The notes beneath the pieces are model-generated. The model searched no databases. It worked only from the letters and a program-made list of their open reading frames with translations, and had not been told where the DNA came from. A program made the position numbers and the translations under genes. A DNA stretch of 51,048 nucleotides from Cyanodermella asteris (lineage: Eukaryota > Ascomycota > Lecanoromycetes > Ostropales > Stictidaceae): positions 520,963-572,010 of the forward strand of contig UYJD01000011.1 of the NCBI GenBank assembly GCA_900618795.1, given 5' to 3'. This document shows positions 1-11,389 of the stretch, piece by piece; within the stretch, counting starts at the first letter, position 1; each line of letters starts with the position of its first letter.

Positions 1-490
1 ACACTGGACTAATGTACGGTAGTTGTTCAGTGCGTCTGAACCAGCTACATACCCGGACCTGCCATACTCGATCATGCTAAGTTCGAGATAATGGGATCGG
101 TGTTTCGTCGTGTCGAATGCTGTGTAGAACTTTGGGCAAGTGAAGGCGAGCCATGGGTTGTTTGCGAAGCCATCGATGAGGTCGAGTAGCTCGTGGGGCA
201 GCTTTTCCAGGGCCGAGAGCGGACCAGGTTGCTCGCCATCGCTCAAGGAGATGATGCTTTCAGTCTCGACATCGCCTACGGGAATATCTGTTTCTGTGAG
301 TCTGAGTGACTTGTGAGGGGGGAACAACAGCGGCTGGAAACCTACCAGGGTCATGAACTCTCGTGGTCTTTGTTGTGGCACTTCCGCCATGAACCACACC
401 ACAACCTGCTTCGACTGGAGCGATATCCCCTTCATTCGTGGGCCCAGTGAAAGGGCCAAAGAGGCTGTTTTGCATGTTGTTCTGTTCCAT
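1..490 (-). CDS. F-box-like protein, 5' part only (runs off the window)
   Basis: Two exons are visible. The start ATG is at 490. Exon 1 ends at 346 and a 52-nt intron (294-345) has donor GTAGGT and acceptor CACAG. The second exon continues in phase to position 1, where the gene leaves the window. The spliced frame gives an acidic, Ser-rich lead and then ALEKLPHELLDLIDGF, an F-box-type LPxELLxxI core, followed by WLAFTCPKFYTAF, which resembles the second half of an F-box. F-box proteins are substrate adaptors of SCF ubiquitin ligases and bind Skp1 through this motif. The substrate-binding part is not in the window, so the target cannot be guessed. It is less similar to the other F-box genes here, which have RRFRxxFxxxFW. 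The intron is supported by phase and splice sites only. Confidence 0.6.
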
Positions 491-1251
491 AGTCGTGAGA
501 ATCTGTTCGACGATGATCTTTGCGTCTGGTCAAGGAGACGCCGAAGCTGGGCAGCGGACGAAGACAGGAAGCACTCTACGGCTTGCGATGCTTACAGAGG
601 TAAGGTTGTTTCCCAGCCTTGCGGATTATCATTGCAATAATTGCGAGGAAAAAAGGTCCGCGTTACAGAGCGCGAGCTGGAGTGAATTGGCACAAAAAAC
701 ATCTCAGGCCAGCAAGCGTGACAGCCAGGTGTTCGTTGCAAGACACATCAGTGAAAGGCCAAGAGGCTTTCATTCCGGCTTTACAAAGTGACATGGGATG
801 TGCCATTTTCACCTGCTTGATCGAACACATTCTTCGAAGGTGCTGGCGCAGCGATGCTCGTCACGAGCTTTGGCATTTAACTCTACGAACGATTGTTGCT
901 GTGCGACCCAGTGAGTAACACAAGCCTAAATATGACCACGGTCACTGACGTCTCGAAAGCATAGTGGCTTTTTCGATCGGGTTCAGTCACCGACTTCACA
1001 CAGTTTCACCTTCGAATATCTAGTCTGTCCTGCAAGGCAAGAGAGAGCAGGTTAAATTGATCCCGGACCTGTTAAAACTGAATTCAGCTCTGTTTATGAC
1101 TTCTTTCTACCATTTCCAGCTATGAACCTACAACATGGTGGTCAGAGTCGTCGCGATTGTTCAGTCCCTTTTTCAACCTGTTGTTTCTCAACACTGCCAC
1201 AAGCAATCTGAGAAGGTAGCATTAATGCGACCGGACAGCAATATCATTGTG
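491..1251. other. Intergenic, no gene seen
   Basis: This stretch lies upstream of the partial F-box gene at 1-490 and downstream of the one ending at 1252. Only short overlapping open frames are present, with no recognisable motif. Confidence 0.5.
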
Positions 1252-2262
1252 CTAAGTCCTTGCTTCCCCATTCCCAGAATTCCTTTCCTTGATGCAATCG
1301 GCGATGACCTCCACCGTGTATGTGTCGATTTTCACCCATATGGCGTCGAAGTTGGCCACTGCGAGAAGCTGATCTGAAGGGAGTACGGTCGTAAAAGTAC
1401 TAGCTTCTTTGAGAATGTAAACTTTACAGCGCTTAAAGTCGAAGGCGAGTCCTCGCGACATTGTTGCGATCGGTTCTCGTTTTATCGACACCTTTTTCAG
1501 CGATGGTAGAGCTGCAATACAACGTCTCCAATTGCGCAATATCTCCTCACGGCTCGGAAGTGTTATGAAATCAAGGAGCGGAGACCCACCCATCGAGCTA
1601 TGGTGTATGCTTCCATAGCCAGGTGTATCCATGTAATCCACGCAGACGGTCAAGTGTTTCACAGCAGGAAATACGGCGTTGAGATTGTGAACGGCATTCT
1701 CCCTCCCACGGAATCCGAAGCTCGCCGTGCCCCGGCCAATTACCACCAGGTCGTTGCCCGTCAGATGGAGATTTTGAACAAGGTGTGCATACGAGTTAGT
1801 CGGTTCGATGTGTCCGAAATCGGGTGCTCGATAGAAGTAGTCTGGATACTCTGGCGTTGCTGAGATGCAGACGACGACGCTACCCCCGCTCTGACTGGGT
1901 CGATGTAGTTTGAACCAGGTGAGACTCCAGAAGAAATGTAAGAAGATGGCGCGGAACGAGCGACTGACGCTGGCAAGTCGGAGCGGGGTTAGGGTGGACT
2001 GAAGGAGTTCATTGTGGTGCTCGACGTAAATTACCGTCTGTTGGGCAGTTGCCATGTAGGGCCAGGTCAGGTCCACGAGCCCCTGTGGGTTCTCGATGGA
2101 ATACTCGCCTATCTTGAGCAGGATCTCCGTGGGAAGGTCTTCCATAGCGCTGCTTTGAGTTTGTTCTGCTGGAAGTGCGTTGCTGGTGGCATCGGCCCGA
2201 GCCTTCCTCGGCTCCGCCTTGCGAATCTTCTTCATGGCCGGTGTCTTTGATGAAGGGGCCAT
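1252..2262 (-). CDS. F-box-like protein, intact
   Basis: A single-exon frame of 336 residues. The chosen start is the ATG at 2262 (MAPSSK...); the frame is open further upstream but without a better ATG. Residues 10-22 are strongly basic (KKIRKAEPRKAR), a possible nuclear signal. The F-box core LPTEILLKIGEY begins near residue 43, and the family motif LASVSRSFRAIFLHFFW follows after about 60 residues. A central part has regular leucines (LVQNLHLTGNDL). The signature LPSLKKVSIKRE is followed by a tail ending near VIADCIKERN. The role is inferred from the family: a Skp1-binding adaptor of an SCF-type E3 ligase with unknown substrate. It is one of the undamaged members of the cluster and a useful reference for the broken ones. 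Confidence 0.72.
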   Translation of the reverse strand: MAPSSKTPAMKKIRKAEPRKARADATSNALPAEQTQSSAMEDLPTEILLKIGEYSIENPQGLVDLTWPYMATAQQTVIYVEHHNELLQSTLTPLRLASVSRSFRAIFLHFFWSLTWFKLHRPSQSGGSVVVCISATPEYPDYFYRAPDFGHIEPTNSYAHLVQNLHLTGNDLVVIGRGTASFGFRGRENAVHNLNAVFPAVKHLTVCVDYMDTPGYGSIHHSSMGGSPLLDFITLPSREEILRNWRRCIAALPSLKKVSIKREPIATMSRGLAFDFKRCKVYILKEASTFTTVLPSDQLLAVANFDAIWVKIDTYTVEVIADCIKERNSGNGEART

Positions 2263-3359
2263 CTGAGAGTCTGGAAGTCCGGAACTTGTTGAGAAAGTGA
2301 GTATGTTGTTCAAGCACGTGATGCTAAGAGCTATCGACAGGTGTCGTGATCGCACCCCAAGAGATTTGATACTACTGAGAGATGTGCAAAGTTTGGAGAA
2401 AGAAGCAGAAAGATCGCAATCAGTTTTCTGCTTGATCAGTAATGCAGGCTTTTAGGATCAGGTGAAGTGGGTTGCATTTGACGACTATCGCGTAATGCGC
2501 CTGACTCGAGAAGTGCAAACCGCGGCTGATTATCCCAATGAAGCCATCATTCACTTGCTCGCTTGCTGAGCGAAGTGTAAAGCTTCACATACCGAAGAAA
2601 CGCATTGCAAAGTACTCATCATCTCCGCAGCGCCGTCACGCATCAGATGCAACTTTCAGCTGTGAGTCGAAATTCTTCACCTTGACAGTGTTCCATTTAC
2701 TTTGCGAGCCCTTGCACTTTGCTGCTGTACTGGGTTCTCTGCCACATCGTTCGATGCTTTGTCATAGGAGCACCCAGCGCCCCAAGATCGTGTTTCACAC
2801 CAGTCACCAAACGGAACTGGGCATCGCGACCACAACAATTCGCCATCTGGTGGAGTCAGAAATTCGAGCACCGGCGACATCTTGGACCCAGGTCCTGCAT
2901 TCTCAGCGCAAGTTGCATTCGGTAAAAAGGATGCCGTGCTAAACGTCTCATATTCATACCTCCGAAAGAGAACATTAAGTGCAAGCAGAGCTTCTCGCGG
3001 ATAAATCCCAAGCAGTATGTCAATCAAAATCAACTAGTCTGTTTCTCGATAGAGCAACAGATGCCGACAAGGTTGGCCGAGATTGATACGTGAATGTATT
3101 CCGTGATAATTTTCAATCATACAACGTGCTACACCGATTTCCTGCGCAGCCGCCATCATGCCCCTTGTAGCGGTGTGACTCGTAGTCGTTCAAATTTCAA
3201 AGAAGATCAGCTTACTGCCATTGCAGCTTCCCACAACTTTCCACAGCTTTCCGCAGCTTCCCATAGCTTCCCGCAACTTTCCATAGCTCACCACTATTTC
3301 ACTCTCGAGCTGCACCCGCGGGAGTCCACCCAGTTTGGTCTGTAACTACTGGCGCCGTA
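2263..3359. other. Intergenic, one minisatellite
   Basis: No convincing coding region. It holds a short 10-bp tandem repeat at 3228-3287, listed separately. Confidence 0.5.
3228..3287. repeat. 10-bp minisatellite, six units
   Basis: Six consecutive 10-nt units fit the consensus TTYCCRYARC (for example TTCCCACAAC, TTTCCACAGC, TTTCCGCAGC). They lie just past the 3' end of the F-box pseudogene that ends at 3360. The units differ at two or three positions each, so the array is not freshly expanded. Confidence 0.8.
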
Positions 3360-4566
3360 CTAACCCGAATCACGTTCTTCGACCTCAACGCACTCAAACC
3401 CCGTCGTCGGCAACACCACACCCGTCCGCCGGTCACGAGCAACATTCCGAGCCCTGATCTTCTCCTGGACAACTCGCTCGATATCCCGGTCGTGCTCCCT
3501 CAAGAAGTCCAAGAGCTCCCCTTCTATCTTCTTGCCCGGACACGCCGTCCTTTCATCGCTGTACCGGATCCTGATCTGGGTAACATCCACTTCTCCATAG
3601 CCATAGTGATGATATGCGCGCCATGCAGCCATCCTCCAGTACAGGGATACCTCATCACGCACGATGTTGAGTGTTCCGAGAGCAGGCAGGAAGGCCATGA
3701 TATGTGACCAGGACTGATCAGTCTCGCGGTCGCAAGGTAGCTCGAACCACGACTTCCACAGGGAATGGAACTGGCATCTCGCGGTGGGGAACCAGCCTGC
3801 GCTCTCGACGGCCCGACAGTGCACGGTCAAGTTCCTGAGCGAGGTGAATGGGAACTGCGCTTCCGGAGCCGAGAATCCACAGTTGCTGGCATTGAATATC
3901 GAGATTGTGTATGAATTGCGCCTTTGCCATCGGCACGATCGCAGACCTGAGTTCTGTTGCCGGTAGCGCCTTGAAACCGGGGCGGGACAGGAGACGAAGG
4001 ATCGGAACGCCGCCTTCGTGTCTTCGGGTACGAATGTCCGAATATTTCCAGAAGTTGTACAGGAAGATCTCGCGGAAGCGACGGCTGACGCACGAGAGAT
4101 TGAGAAGTACGAGGTTCTCCTGAAGTGCTTGGGTCCGGAGTTCATGCTCGGACTTTGGTATGTACGGCTTGCGTCGGGTTCTCAGTTCCCACTCGCGGGT
4201 GATGGGGTCCTTGCAACAAATGATATTCTTCACGGCGCGGAACCTTTCGTTGTGGCTGAGTTAGTCTTCAGACCGTGCCATGCGATGTGCAAAGAGTCCA
4301 ATCTCTTCCGTAAGCTCGGTCGGCAAGCGCGAGAAGTAGTCTTGCGCAGCATCGATGGAGTCGTTCGATTTCGCAGATCCGTTTGATACGATGCCTGCGG
4401 GCCGTTCAAATGTTTCGAAGGAAGGGTTTTGACTCGTTATGCAATCTGGTCGGGCTGCAGCAAAAATCTGTTGTTGTTGCTCTTCACTCCGCGCACAGCA
4501 AGAGACGCATATCCGCTCTGGAATCGTAAGAAGTTTGAGCAACGATGTCTGTGCTAGAGTGTGCAT
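3360..4566 (-). pseudogene. F-box-like gene, broken by a stop and a frameshift
   Basis: The frame opens at an ATG at 4566 and reaches the F-box core RLPTELTEEIGLF. An in-frame TAA at 4261-4263 follows, after which the same frame stays open and gives CVSRRFREIFLYNFW, the family's second motif, and QFIHNLDIQCQQLWIL. Around 3850-3890 homology moves to another frame (SLRNLTVHC, FLPALGTLNIVRDEV), which runs to a stop at 3360 and contains IERVVQEKIRARN, the family-type C-terminus. So it is a full-length family member with one nonsense change and one single-base frame change. No intron of sensible length removes the TAA: a CTAACTCAG sequence overlaps it, but the nearest usable donor would delete the F-box. 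A sequencing error cannot be excluded for either lesion. Confidence 0.6.
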
Positions 4567-5367
4567 GCTGTGACGAGTAAGTGATAGATAGAAATGAAAC
4601 TAAAGATAACACGGAGGCAGCACAATAAAAGGCGGCGGCAGAGAAAAAAGAAGCGCCTTTTTTATTGTGGTTCCAAAGCTGGACGCCGTCCATGGCGCTG
4701 GGCGTACCGAGCCAAAACTGGAACGATGTCACTTGCAGCCTTCTCCGAAAACGTTGATCTGGTACGCTGGTTCAGTTCCAGGATTAGAATTCTGTCGTGC
4801 GGAAAGATTGCCTTCACTGACATATTTCCCGACTTGGGTGTTGGCTTGGCAGGCTGAGTCAACCATGCACCTATCAGCGAATTCTTGTACAGCCAGGTAC
4901 GACAAATCTGGTAAACAAGTGTAAGAGAACCAGATAGGGCGTGCAAAGCTTCATAGTATCTCTACGCAGAAAGTTTGCGGTACCGTAGCACTTGTGAGGG
5001 TGTTTGCGTGGAGCCTGTCACGCTTGATCTTTGCCAGACTGATAGGTTGTTCTGCCACGTATTCGGTGCAAATTATTCAAGACATATGATATGTAGCTCT
5101 CTGCGTCTTCAGCCAACCGTACCACTGGTCCAATTGGCCTAGAAGCCTTCACGTCCTGATTGATGAAATTCTTTACACTCTATGCTTAATAAGTGCTTAG
5201 TCAAGCAGCACGGGTATGTCAAAGTCATTATGTAGGTCCTACAATTTCCACGCAGCGGACCATCTGCATGCCATCCTCGACAGATACTACAAGTTCAAGA
5301 TAATTATAAGACCAAATTGTCATTCAAAGCTACAAATGCCCACACTTGCGTCCCACCGATTTCTGAT
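4567..5367. other. Intergenic, no gene seen
   Basis: An 801-bp spacer between two minus-strand F-box genes. Short overlapping frames only; an A-rich stretch lies near 4600-4670. Confidence 0.5.
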
Positions 5368-6468
5368 TCACGGTGCAGCGTTCCTCGCGTCAATGAGTTC
5401 CGCAATGATTGAATACGATTCCCAGTCATAAGAACCCATCACGGTATCCGCCTCCTGATACTGAAACACCTTATCCAGCCTGGGCTCGTCCCGTCCCTCC
5501 CTGTCAAAGAGCCACACCTCCGAGTCCTGACTCGCAGCCGAGTTCGCAGCCTGTGGCGTATGCAACAGGAGTTTCCACGTGGTCGGATTGGTCAGAATAC
5601 GAAAGCCCTTGACCTCCTTCAACGCCGGCAAGGAGATCAAGCGGCGCGCCCAGATACGACGGGTCGAACGCGCGTTTGGCAGGAGCAAGGTTCCCGTTCC
5701 GTAACTGTTGGGGGGATCGTGCTGGCTTCGCCCGACGTGCTCGTTCAGTTCGACGAAGAGTGTGAGATTCTCGACCATTGCCAATGCGCTGTCGGGGGTG
5801 AATTCGTATTGAAGAGACTTATGGGGGTCGTCGAACGCGGGGATAAAAGTGCTTGCGTCGAGAATGTCCAGGTCCCTGGCAGACAGGGTCAGATTTCGAA
5901 TGTACTGGGCTTGCCGGAATGGGACAGGGTTGGAGTACTTGTGTGCGTCTCTCCAAGCCAGAGGATGCATCGGAAACCAAGTCGCATTGCGCTCACCGGT
6001 CTTGACGTTTTCGACCACTTTGCCGCGAAAGTGCGTGTAGCGCCAGAACGTGGGCAGGAAGAGCGAGTGAAAGCGACGGTTGACTCGAGCCAGGCGCATG
6101 AAAGTGTGCATGCGGCGTGGCAGATATTCGCACCATTCTCGGTCATCTGGGAAGTCTTCTGGTGCGCCGAGTCCCCGTCTTCGCTGGAGTTGTTTGGTCC
6201 TGTAACGCTCGTAAAGGTCTGGTGGCATTTCGACTGCCAGCTCTCCGATAAGGTCGAGGAGCTCATTTGGAAGCTTGGTGATATGGCATTTGGGAGGATC
6301 ACCTGAGCCGGCCTGTTGAATGACCGTCTGGGAGATCCGAGGGGTCTTGATCTGTGCGTTAATGGCCTGGTCGTTTTGCAGAGCGACACGTCCCCGTATG
6401 AATTTCATGATGTTGTGCATGTCCGCGCCGTCGTTGAGGTCCGGTGCGTGGAAGACGCACTTCGCCAT
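5368..6468 (-). CDS. F-box-like protein, intact
   Basis: A single-exon frame of 366 residues beginning at the ATG at 6468. The F-box core KLPNELLDLIGELA starts near residue 66. The second motif, LARVNRRFHSLFLPTFWRY, lies around residues 125-143, separated by a charged insert (RYRTKQLQRRRGLG). The middle has the pattern QAQYIRNLTLSARDLDIL and a beta/alpha-like leucine series. SLPALKEVKGFRI precedes a tail ending SIIAELIDARN, matching the C-terminus of its neighbours. By family it would recruit a substrate to an SCF ubiquitin ligase; the substrate is unknown. It has no introns or interruptions and, with the gene at 1252-2262, defines the intact form of the cluster. Confidence 0.75.
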   Translation of the reverse strand: MAKCVFHAPDLNDGADMHNIMKFIRGRVALQNDQAINAQIKTPRISQTVIQQAGSGDPPKCHITKLPNELLDLIGELAVEMPPDLYERYRTKQLQRRRGLGAPEDFPDDREWCEYLPRRMHTFMRLARVNRRFHSLFLPTFWRYTHFRGKVVENVKTGERNATWFPMHPLAWRDAHKYSNPVPFRQAQYIRNLTLSARDLDILDASTFIPAFDDPHKSLQYEFTPDSALAMVENLTLFVELNEHVGRSQHDPPNSYGTGTLLLPNARSTRRIWARRLISLPALKEVKGFRILTNPTTWKLLLHTPQAANSAASQDSEVWLFDREGRDEPRLDKVFQYQEADTVMGSYDWESYSIIAELIDARNAAP

Positions 6469-7934
6469 TTTGCAGAAAGGATGTATGCATGACTTTTATC
6501 GGCACTTTGCTCAAACTGTTTGTCAAGTAATAAGTAGCACACGAGGGTTGTGAAATCAAGGGTGACGCGTGCTGGGTACAACACTCACACTGGCAAAATC
6601 ACGGGTGCCCTAAACAACAATTGCAAGGTTATTACACACCGCACAAAGACTCACAACGCTTTGAAGCATCATTGGCACTGTCGACCAAGTCGCGACTCCT
6701 GAACGGAACAGAATCGTCACACGCGATATTGCAACAGCCAACTCAAGCTCTCTCATCAGCGCTGGTCGTACCGATGGCCATGTAAATGCAAATACGCATT
6801 TTCATCGCGTTGAACTTGACACCAGCATGGGTTTGTGTCCATGAGCATGTTCCTTTGAGCTCAAACTCCTCTCTTTCTGAAGTGGAAAGCCAGCGTTGCG
6901 TGCCCATGTCGAGATGTCGTTGTAAAGCCATGCCACCTTCACGAACGCGACCTCCTCGGCCTGGTCGATGTCTTAGAGGCGGCCAATCTCCGGCCAGGAT
7001 TTCGGCAGACTCCGAAAAGAGTCTGCTTCGAGCACCAAGCATGACCCTTCTGAACGTAAAGTGCAAAACCGCTCCGAGACTCGGTCTTTGATCATGTCTT
7101 CGATCTTGAAGCTGAGGAACATGGCGACGTTCGCTGAGAGGCCTTTATTTCGCCGGCAGAGTGCACGACTGGAGCCGTTCAGCCCATTTTGTCATTTAGC
7201 CGGCACAACGAAGGAGTCGCATTTCGCATGTTGGTGCCGTGGTGACGGATCCAAGCTATCGCTGGTCCCTTGGGATTAACAACAACCCGCGATAGGCACT
7301 CCCGGTTCGGCCAGGGTACAACGTTCCCACCACGGTTCGAGAGCTCAGCGAGCTTGTTCACGATAGGCAAGTGGGCATTCGAGCTGGTTAGCTGGGAGCG
7401 CTTCGCTGGTCGCTGCCGCCGTCTGATTTGCTGCGGCCCGGCTTCGTGCGATGCTTTCCACCGAGCTTCCTTCACCCACCTTTCCACGACACAGCTCGCC
7501 ATGCGATCTTCGCCCATGCCGAGCTTACAGTACAGCTTCCCTCCTCAACCCCGGCTATCTTGTGTGGGGTCTGAGCTTGTCCCTGTTGGAACGTCGACCC
7601 ACCGTGCTAGCGTTGCTTCGGAGCTTCCTGCTCTGATCTTGCTCGTACGCCGCAACGGATCGCGGCGGCGAGCAGGAGTCGCTGCGATGTTCTACATTCC
7701 TGGTGCCTTCCCCCTCTTCTTGTCCCTTCTCCTTCTTCTGTCTTGTCCTGTCGAGTTCGTTGTGACATACGTGCTTGTCGACGGGCGAATTGTATCTCAG
7801 TAGAACGTGATTCGAGTCGACTGCTTCACTGCAGTAGCTCGCCCTCCTTCACTTCCTCACCAGGGTATCCCCAAGAATATTTCTTACGAGAGCATTTTTC
7901 CTGCTTTGATTCGGTTTCGCCAATCACCACCAAG
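6469..7934. other. Intergenic; upstream region and leader of the carboxypeptidase gene
   Basis: A 1.47-kb divergent spacer between an F-box gene (minus) and the carboxypeptidase gene (plus). The last 250 nt are pyrimidine-rich, notably around 7700-7760 (runs such as CCTTCCCCCTCTTCTTGTCC), a common feature of fungal core promoters and 5' leaders. Longer open frames here overlap each other and carry no motif. Confidence 0.5.
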
Positions 7935-9703
7935 ATGCGCTTCTCGTCGGTCTTTGCCGCGCTCGCGAGCGTCTGCGCCGTGACCGCCAGAGATCCGCGC
8001 CAGCTTCGTCACGTCAGCCCCAAGGTTGTGGAGCGACTGGAGGAACGACAGAACAATGCTCGAGAGGCTGCTTCGGCCTACTCCCCTCGAGCTGCGCCCA
8101 GCTACGGCAAAAACTCACCATACTTGACGAAGCTTTCCCAGAGTACGTATCGAGCGTCGAACCGAACCGCCTTTCCGCAGCCGTACGCAGTCGTATACTA
8201 ACAACTTTCGCAGAATACATCGTTAATGGAAGCAACATTCCCGACGTCGACTTTGACATTGGCGAGTCCTACGCCGGTCTGCTCCCCATGGGTAACAGCA
8301 CAACCGACGAACTCTACTTCTGGTTCTTCCCCAGCAAGAACCAACTCGCCGGAGACGAGATCCTAATCTGGCTGAACGGCGGCCCCGGCTGCTCCTCGCT
8401 CGAAGGTCTCTTGCAAGAAAACGGGCCCTTTATCTGGCAATACGGCACACACAACCCGCAGCCCAACCCCTGGACCTGGGCCAACCTGACCAACGTCGTC
8501 TGGGTCGAGCAACCCATCGGAACCGGCTTCACACAAGGAACGGTGACTGCCAAGAGCGAGTTCGACGTTGCGCACCAGTTCATGGCGTGGTGGAAAAACT
8601 TTGTCCGCACCTTCAACTTGCAGGGTAAGAAGGTGTACATCACGGGCGAGTCGTACGCCGGCATGTACGTGCCGCACATCGCCCACGAGATGCTCAAGGC
8701 CAACGATACGCAATTCTTCAACGTCGAGGGAACCTTGATCTACGACCCGTCCATCTCCAACGGCGCAGTCATGAACCAGATTCCCGCGTACCGATACCTC
8801 GAGCACTGGAAGGATGCGTTTGCGCTGAACGAGACGTTCATGAAGAACCTGGAGTCTCGCGCGGACAAGTGCGGCTACAACAAGTTCTTGGACGAGTACC
8901 TGGTCTACCCGCCCAAGGGTCCGATGCCGCCCCCGCCCAGCGCCGATGGCGACTGCGACGTGTACGACGACATCTTCAACGCCGCGCTGCTCGTGAACCC
9001 TTGCTGGGACGTATACCAGATCTTCACCACCTGCCCGCTCCTCTGGGACGTCCTCGGCTTCCCCGGCACGCTCTTCTACCAAGCACAAGGCACGACCGCC
9101 TACTTCGACCGCCCCGAAGTCAAGAAAGCAATCAACGCGCCCCTCAACGTCACTTGGGGTGAATGCTCCGGCCCCGTCTACGCCACCAAGGACGGCAACT
9201 CGATCGAAGTCGACAACGACCAGTACTCCTCCTTCACCGTTCTCCCCTACGTGATCGAGCACAGCAAACGCACGGTCATCGGACACGGCAACCTCGACTT
9301 CGTCCTCATCGGCAACGGAACCCTCCTCGCGATCCAGAACATGACCTGGAACGGCAAGCAAGGTTTCCAGGAACCCATCACCGGCGACTTCTTCGTCCCT
9401 TACCACACCGACATCCAACTCTCCACCGTCGCCGCCGCGGGTAACATGGGCAAGACGCACACGGAGCGCGGATTGACTTTTGTCGAGATTAATCTGAGTG
9501 GTCACATGGTGCCGCAGTACCAGCCGAGTGCGTCTTACAGGCACCTCGAGTTTCTGCTTGGCAGGATCGATAGCTTGGAGAGTACGAAGCCGTTTACGAC
9601 CAGTGACCAGGGACTTCCTGGCCAGCCGCCGTTTGTGGCGGATGCGGTGCAGGAGAGTCGCAAGAAGGTTGGCAAGGGCGGAAACAGGCATCTCGAGTTG
9701 TGA
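7935..9703 (+). CDS. cpdS: Secreted serine carboxypeptidase, S10 family (CpdS/S1-like)
   Basis: Two exons: 7935-8142 and 8214-9703. The 71-nt intron (8143-8213) has donor GTACGT, branch CTAAC and acceptor CGCAG. The spliced protein has 565 residues. Residues 1-18 are a signal peptide (MRFSSVFAALASVCAVTA), so it enters the secretory pathway. S10 hallmarks are all present: the substrate-binding NGGPGCSSLEG, the nucleophile in TGESYAGMYVPH (Ser about 216), the acid in GNLDFVLIGNG (Asp about 431) and the base in SGHMVPQYQP (His about 500). There are several N-glycosylation sequons. The enzyme removes C-terminal amino acids at acidic pH, in the vacuole or outside the cell. The N-terminal YIVNGSNIPDVDFDIGESYAG matches my memory of the fungal carboxypeptidase S1/CpdS group, so that name is a subfamily guess; S10 membership is certain. 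Confidence 0.93.
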
Positions 9704-10171
9704 AGAGCGTTAAATAGTATTTGAGTTTGGCCTGTATGATAGCGACAGTGATGTTGGTTAATCGAGCTGAAGAACGGCTGCTGGAAATCGAGCAGCATTG
9801 TCACGGTTGCCTTTCAATGTGATAGCCCAGCGTGAAAATGAAATGAATCACGAATTAATTGACAGTTGCCGGACACTTTCCCAACGTGGTCCACTGGCAG
9901 ACCCGGCGCGTGATTGCCCACATGCTTCGACGGGATGGAGGGCCAGGCTTGGTCGGCCAGGGACAGACACAAATTGTAAGGATGCGACAAGAAGACATGC
10001 TTTTGCCGAACATCCATAGAACGCTCCTCGTGTGCACAGTTCAATCCATATGTGTACTTGCATGCTCTCGTCACGCCTCGCTCTAATGTACACCAATGCT
10101 CCACGCCAAACAACATCCAAGCTCGCGTATCACATGTCTCATTCGACGGGATCACGTCCACGCTCCTCCTA
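9704..10171. other. Spacer between convergent genes
   Basis: 468 bp between the 3' ends of the carboxypeptidase (plus) and carbonic anhydrase (minus) genes. Nothing further was recognised. Confidence 0.5.
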
Positions 10172-11389
10172 TCAGTGGTCGAGCTGGCCATTTCCGCTGG
10201 TATCATGCGCCTCGTGCCTCGCCTTCACGCAAGTATCATCCTCGTTCGTATCCAACTCTTGAAGGAGCCCCGTGTGTAGTTCGTAAACAAACCCATGCAC
10301 CTTGACCGTCCTGCTCTTCGCCGCCTTGATAACATGCGGATTCGCCCTCACCACCTTCACCCCCTCCTTCACATTCTCCTGCACCAGCAAAAGATTCCTC
10401 TGTCCCGTATCCAGCCCCTCAAACTTCCCTTCCTTGAACAGCCTCTCCCTGATCATCCTCAACGGCGTCAACCAAACATCGATCGCCCCAATCGAGTTGT
10501 TCCCCAGCGCTCCGGCCACGCCCCCGCAATTCGTGTGTCCGCAAACGACGATCTGCTCGACGCCGAGCGCCCCGACGGCGAACTCGATTATGGATTGTGC
10601 TGACAAGTCGCTGTGGGTTATGATGTTGGCGATGTTGCGGTGCGTGAAGATTTGGCCCGGCTCGAGCCCGAGGATTAGGGATTCGGGGACGCGGGAGTCG
10701 GCGCAGCCGAGCCAGAGGATTTTGGGGGCTTGGGACTTTGCGCAGGTGGGGAAGAAGTCGGGTTTGGAGGAGGCGAGGGAGGAGGCCCAGGATTTGTTGT
10801 TTGAGAGGGCTTGGGAGAGGATTGCGGCGGCTGTGGAAAGACGTTGTCAGTAAGGAGGGTGATAATGGCGATTTCTTGAGGTTGGCAGGGAGGTTCGAGG
10901 ATTTGGGGGGGAAAGTGGGGCAGACGGGGGCTTGTCGCGTGCTGGGTGGTGAGAGAGTGGTGAGATGGTGGAGTGACCTGCGAGCAGCGCTGCGCCTGAC
11001 GGTTAAGAACGAACGTGGACTCAAATTCCGCAGTCTTTCGTTGGCCCTCAGCTTCTCGTGGCTTCAGGTCGAGATGTAAGTCGCGGAAGACGGGTTGGAT
11101 TGTAATTCGTCCTTTGGCTTCAACCTTTTACAGGGGTGGTGGGCGTCACATCATATAAAAGGCGGGCAAGGCACTCACAGTCTGGGGCAGCCATTGTGCT
11201 CTTGCAGCGCAGCGACGAAGCTGTAAAGCTGTTGACAATAGGCGACACGCGTCGACGATGATTAGGGACGACAGCTGGCGATGCGATGAAAGGTCGAAAG
11301 CAAGAATGACGAGAAGCTGAGGTGTCGACGAGGCCTTTATTCGAATAAACGGCGCCGAGGGGTCGCCGGCCCAGACGAGTCAGGCTCAT
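10172..11389 (-). CDS. Beta-class carbonic anhydrase with probable mitochondrial and cytosolic starts
   Basis: Coding exon 2 spans 10830-10172 and carries the whole catalytic domain. It joins in phase to a 5' exon ending at 11179 across a 348-nt intron (10831-11178; donor GTGAGT, acceptor CCACAG). From the ATG at 11194 the protein has 224 residues. Zinc ligands and the Asp-Arg pair are clear: LGCADSRVPE (Cys48, Asp50, Arg52) and CGHTNCGG (His104, Cys107). The enzyme interconverts CO2 and bicarbonate. The same frame extends upstream to an ATG at 11389, adding 65 residues rich in Arg and Ser (MSLTRLGRRPLG at the start, SSLRCKST at its end), which looks like a mitochondrial presequence with an RCxS-type cleavage region. 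The intron is long for this window and could hide a small exon. Confidence 0.88.

Noticed and set aside
4250-4310. An intron removing the TAA of the F-box gene at 3360
   Set aside because: The CTAACTCAG sequence looks like a 3' end of an intron, but the nearest donors would give 18 nt or delete the F-box itself.
8363-9691. A 442-codon open frame on the minus strand
   Set aside because: It is antisense to the carboxypeptidase gene and arises from its C-rich third positions; the plus strand has all catalytic motifs.
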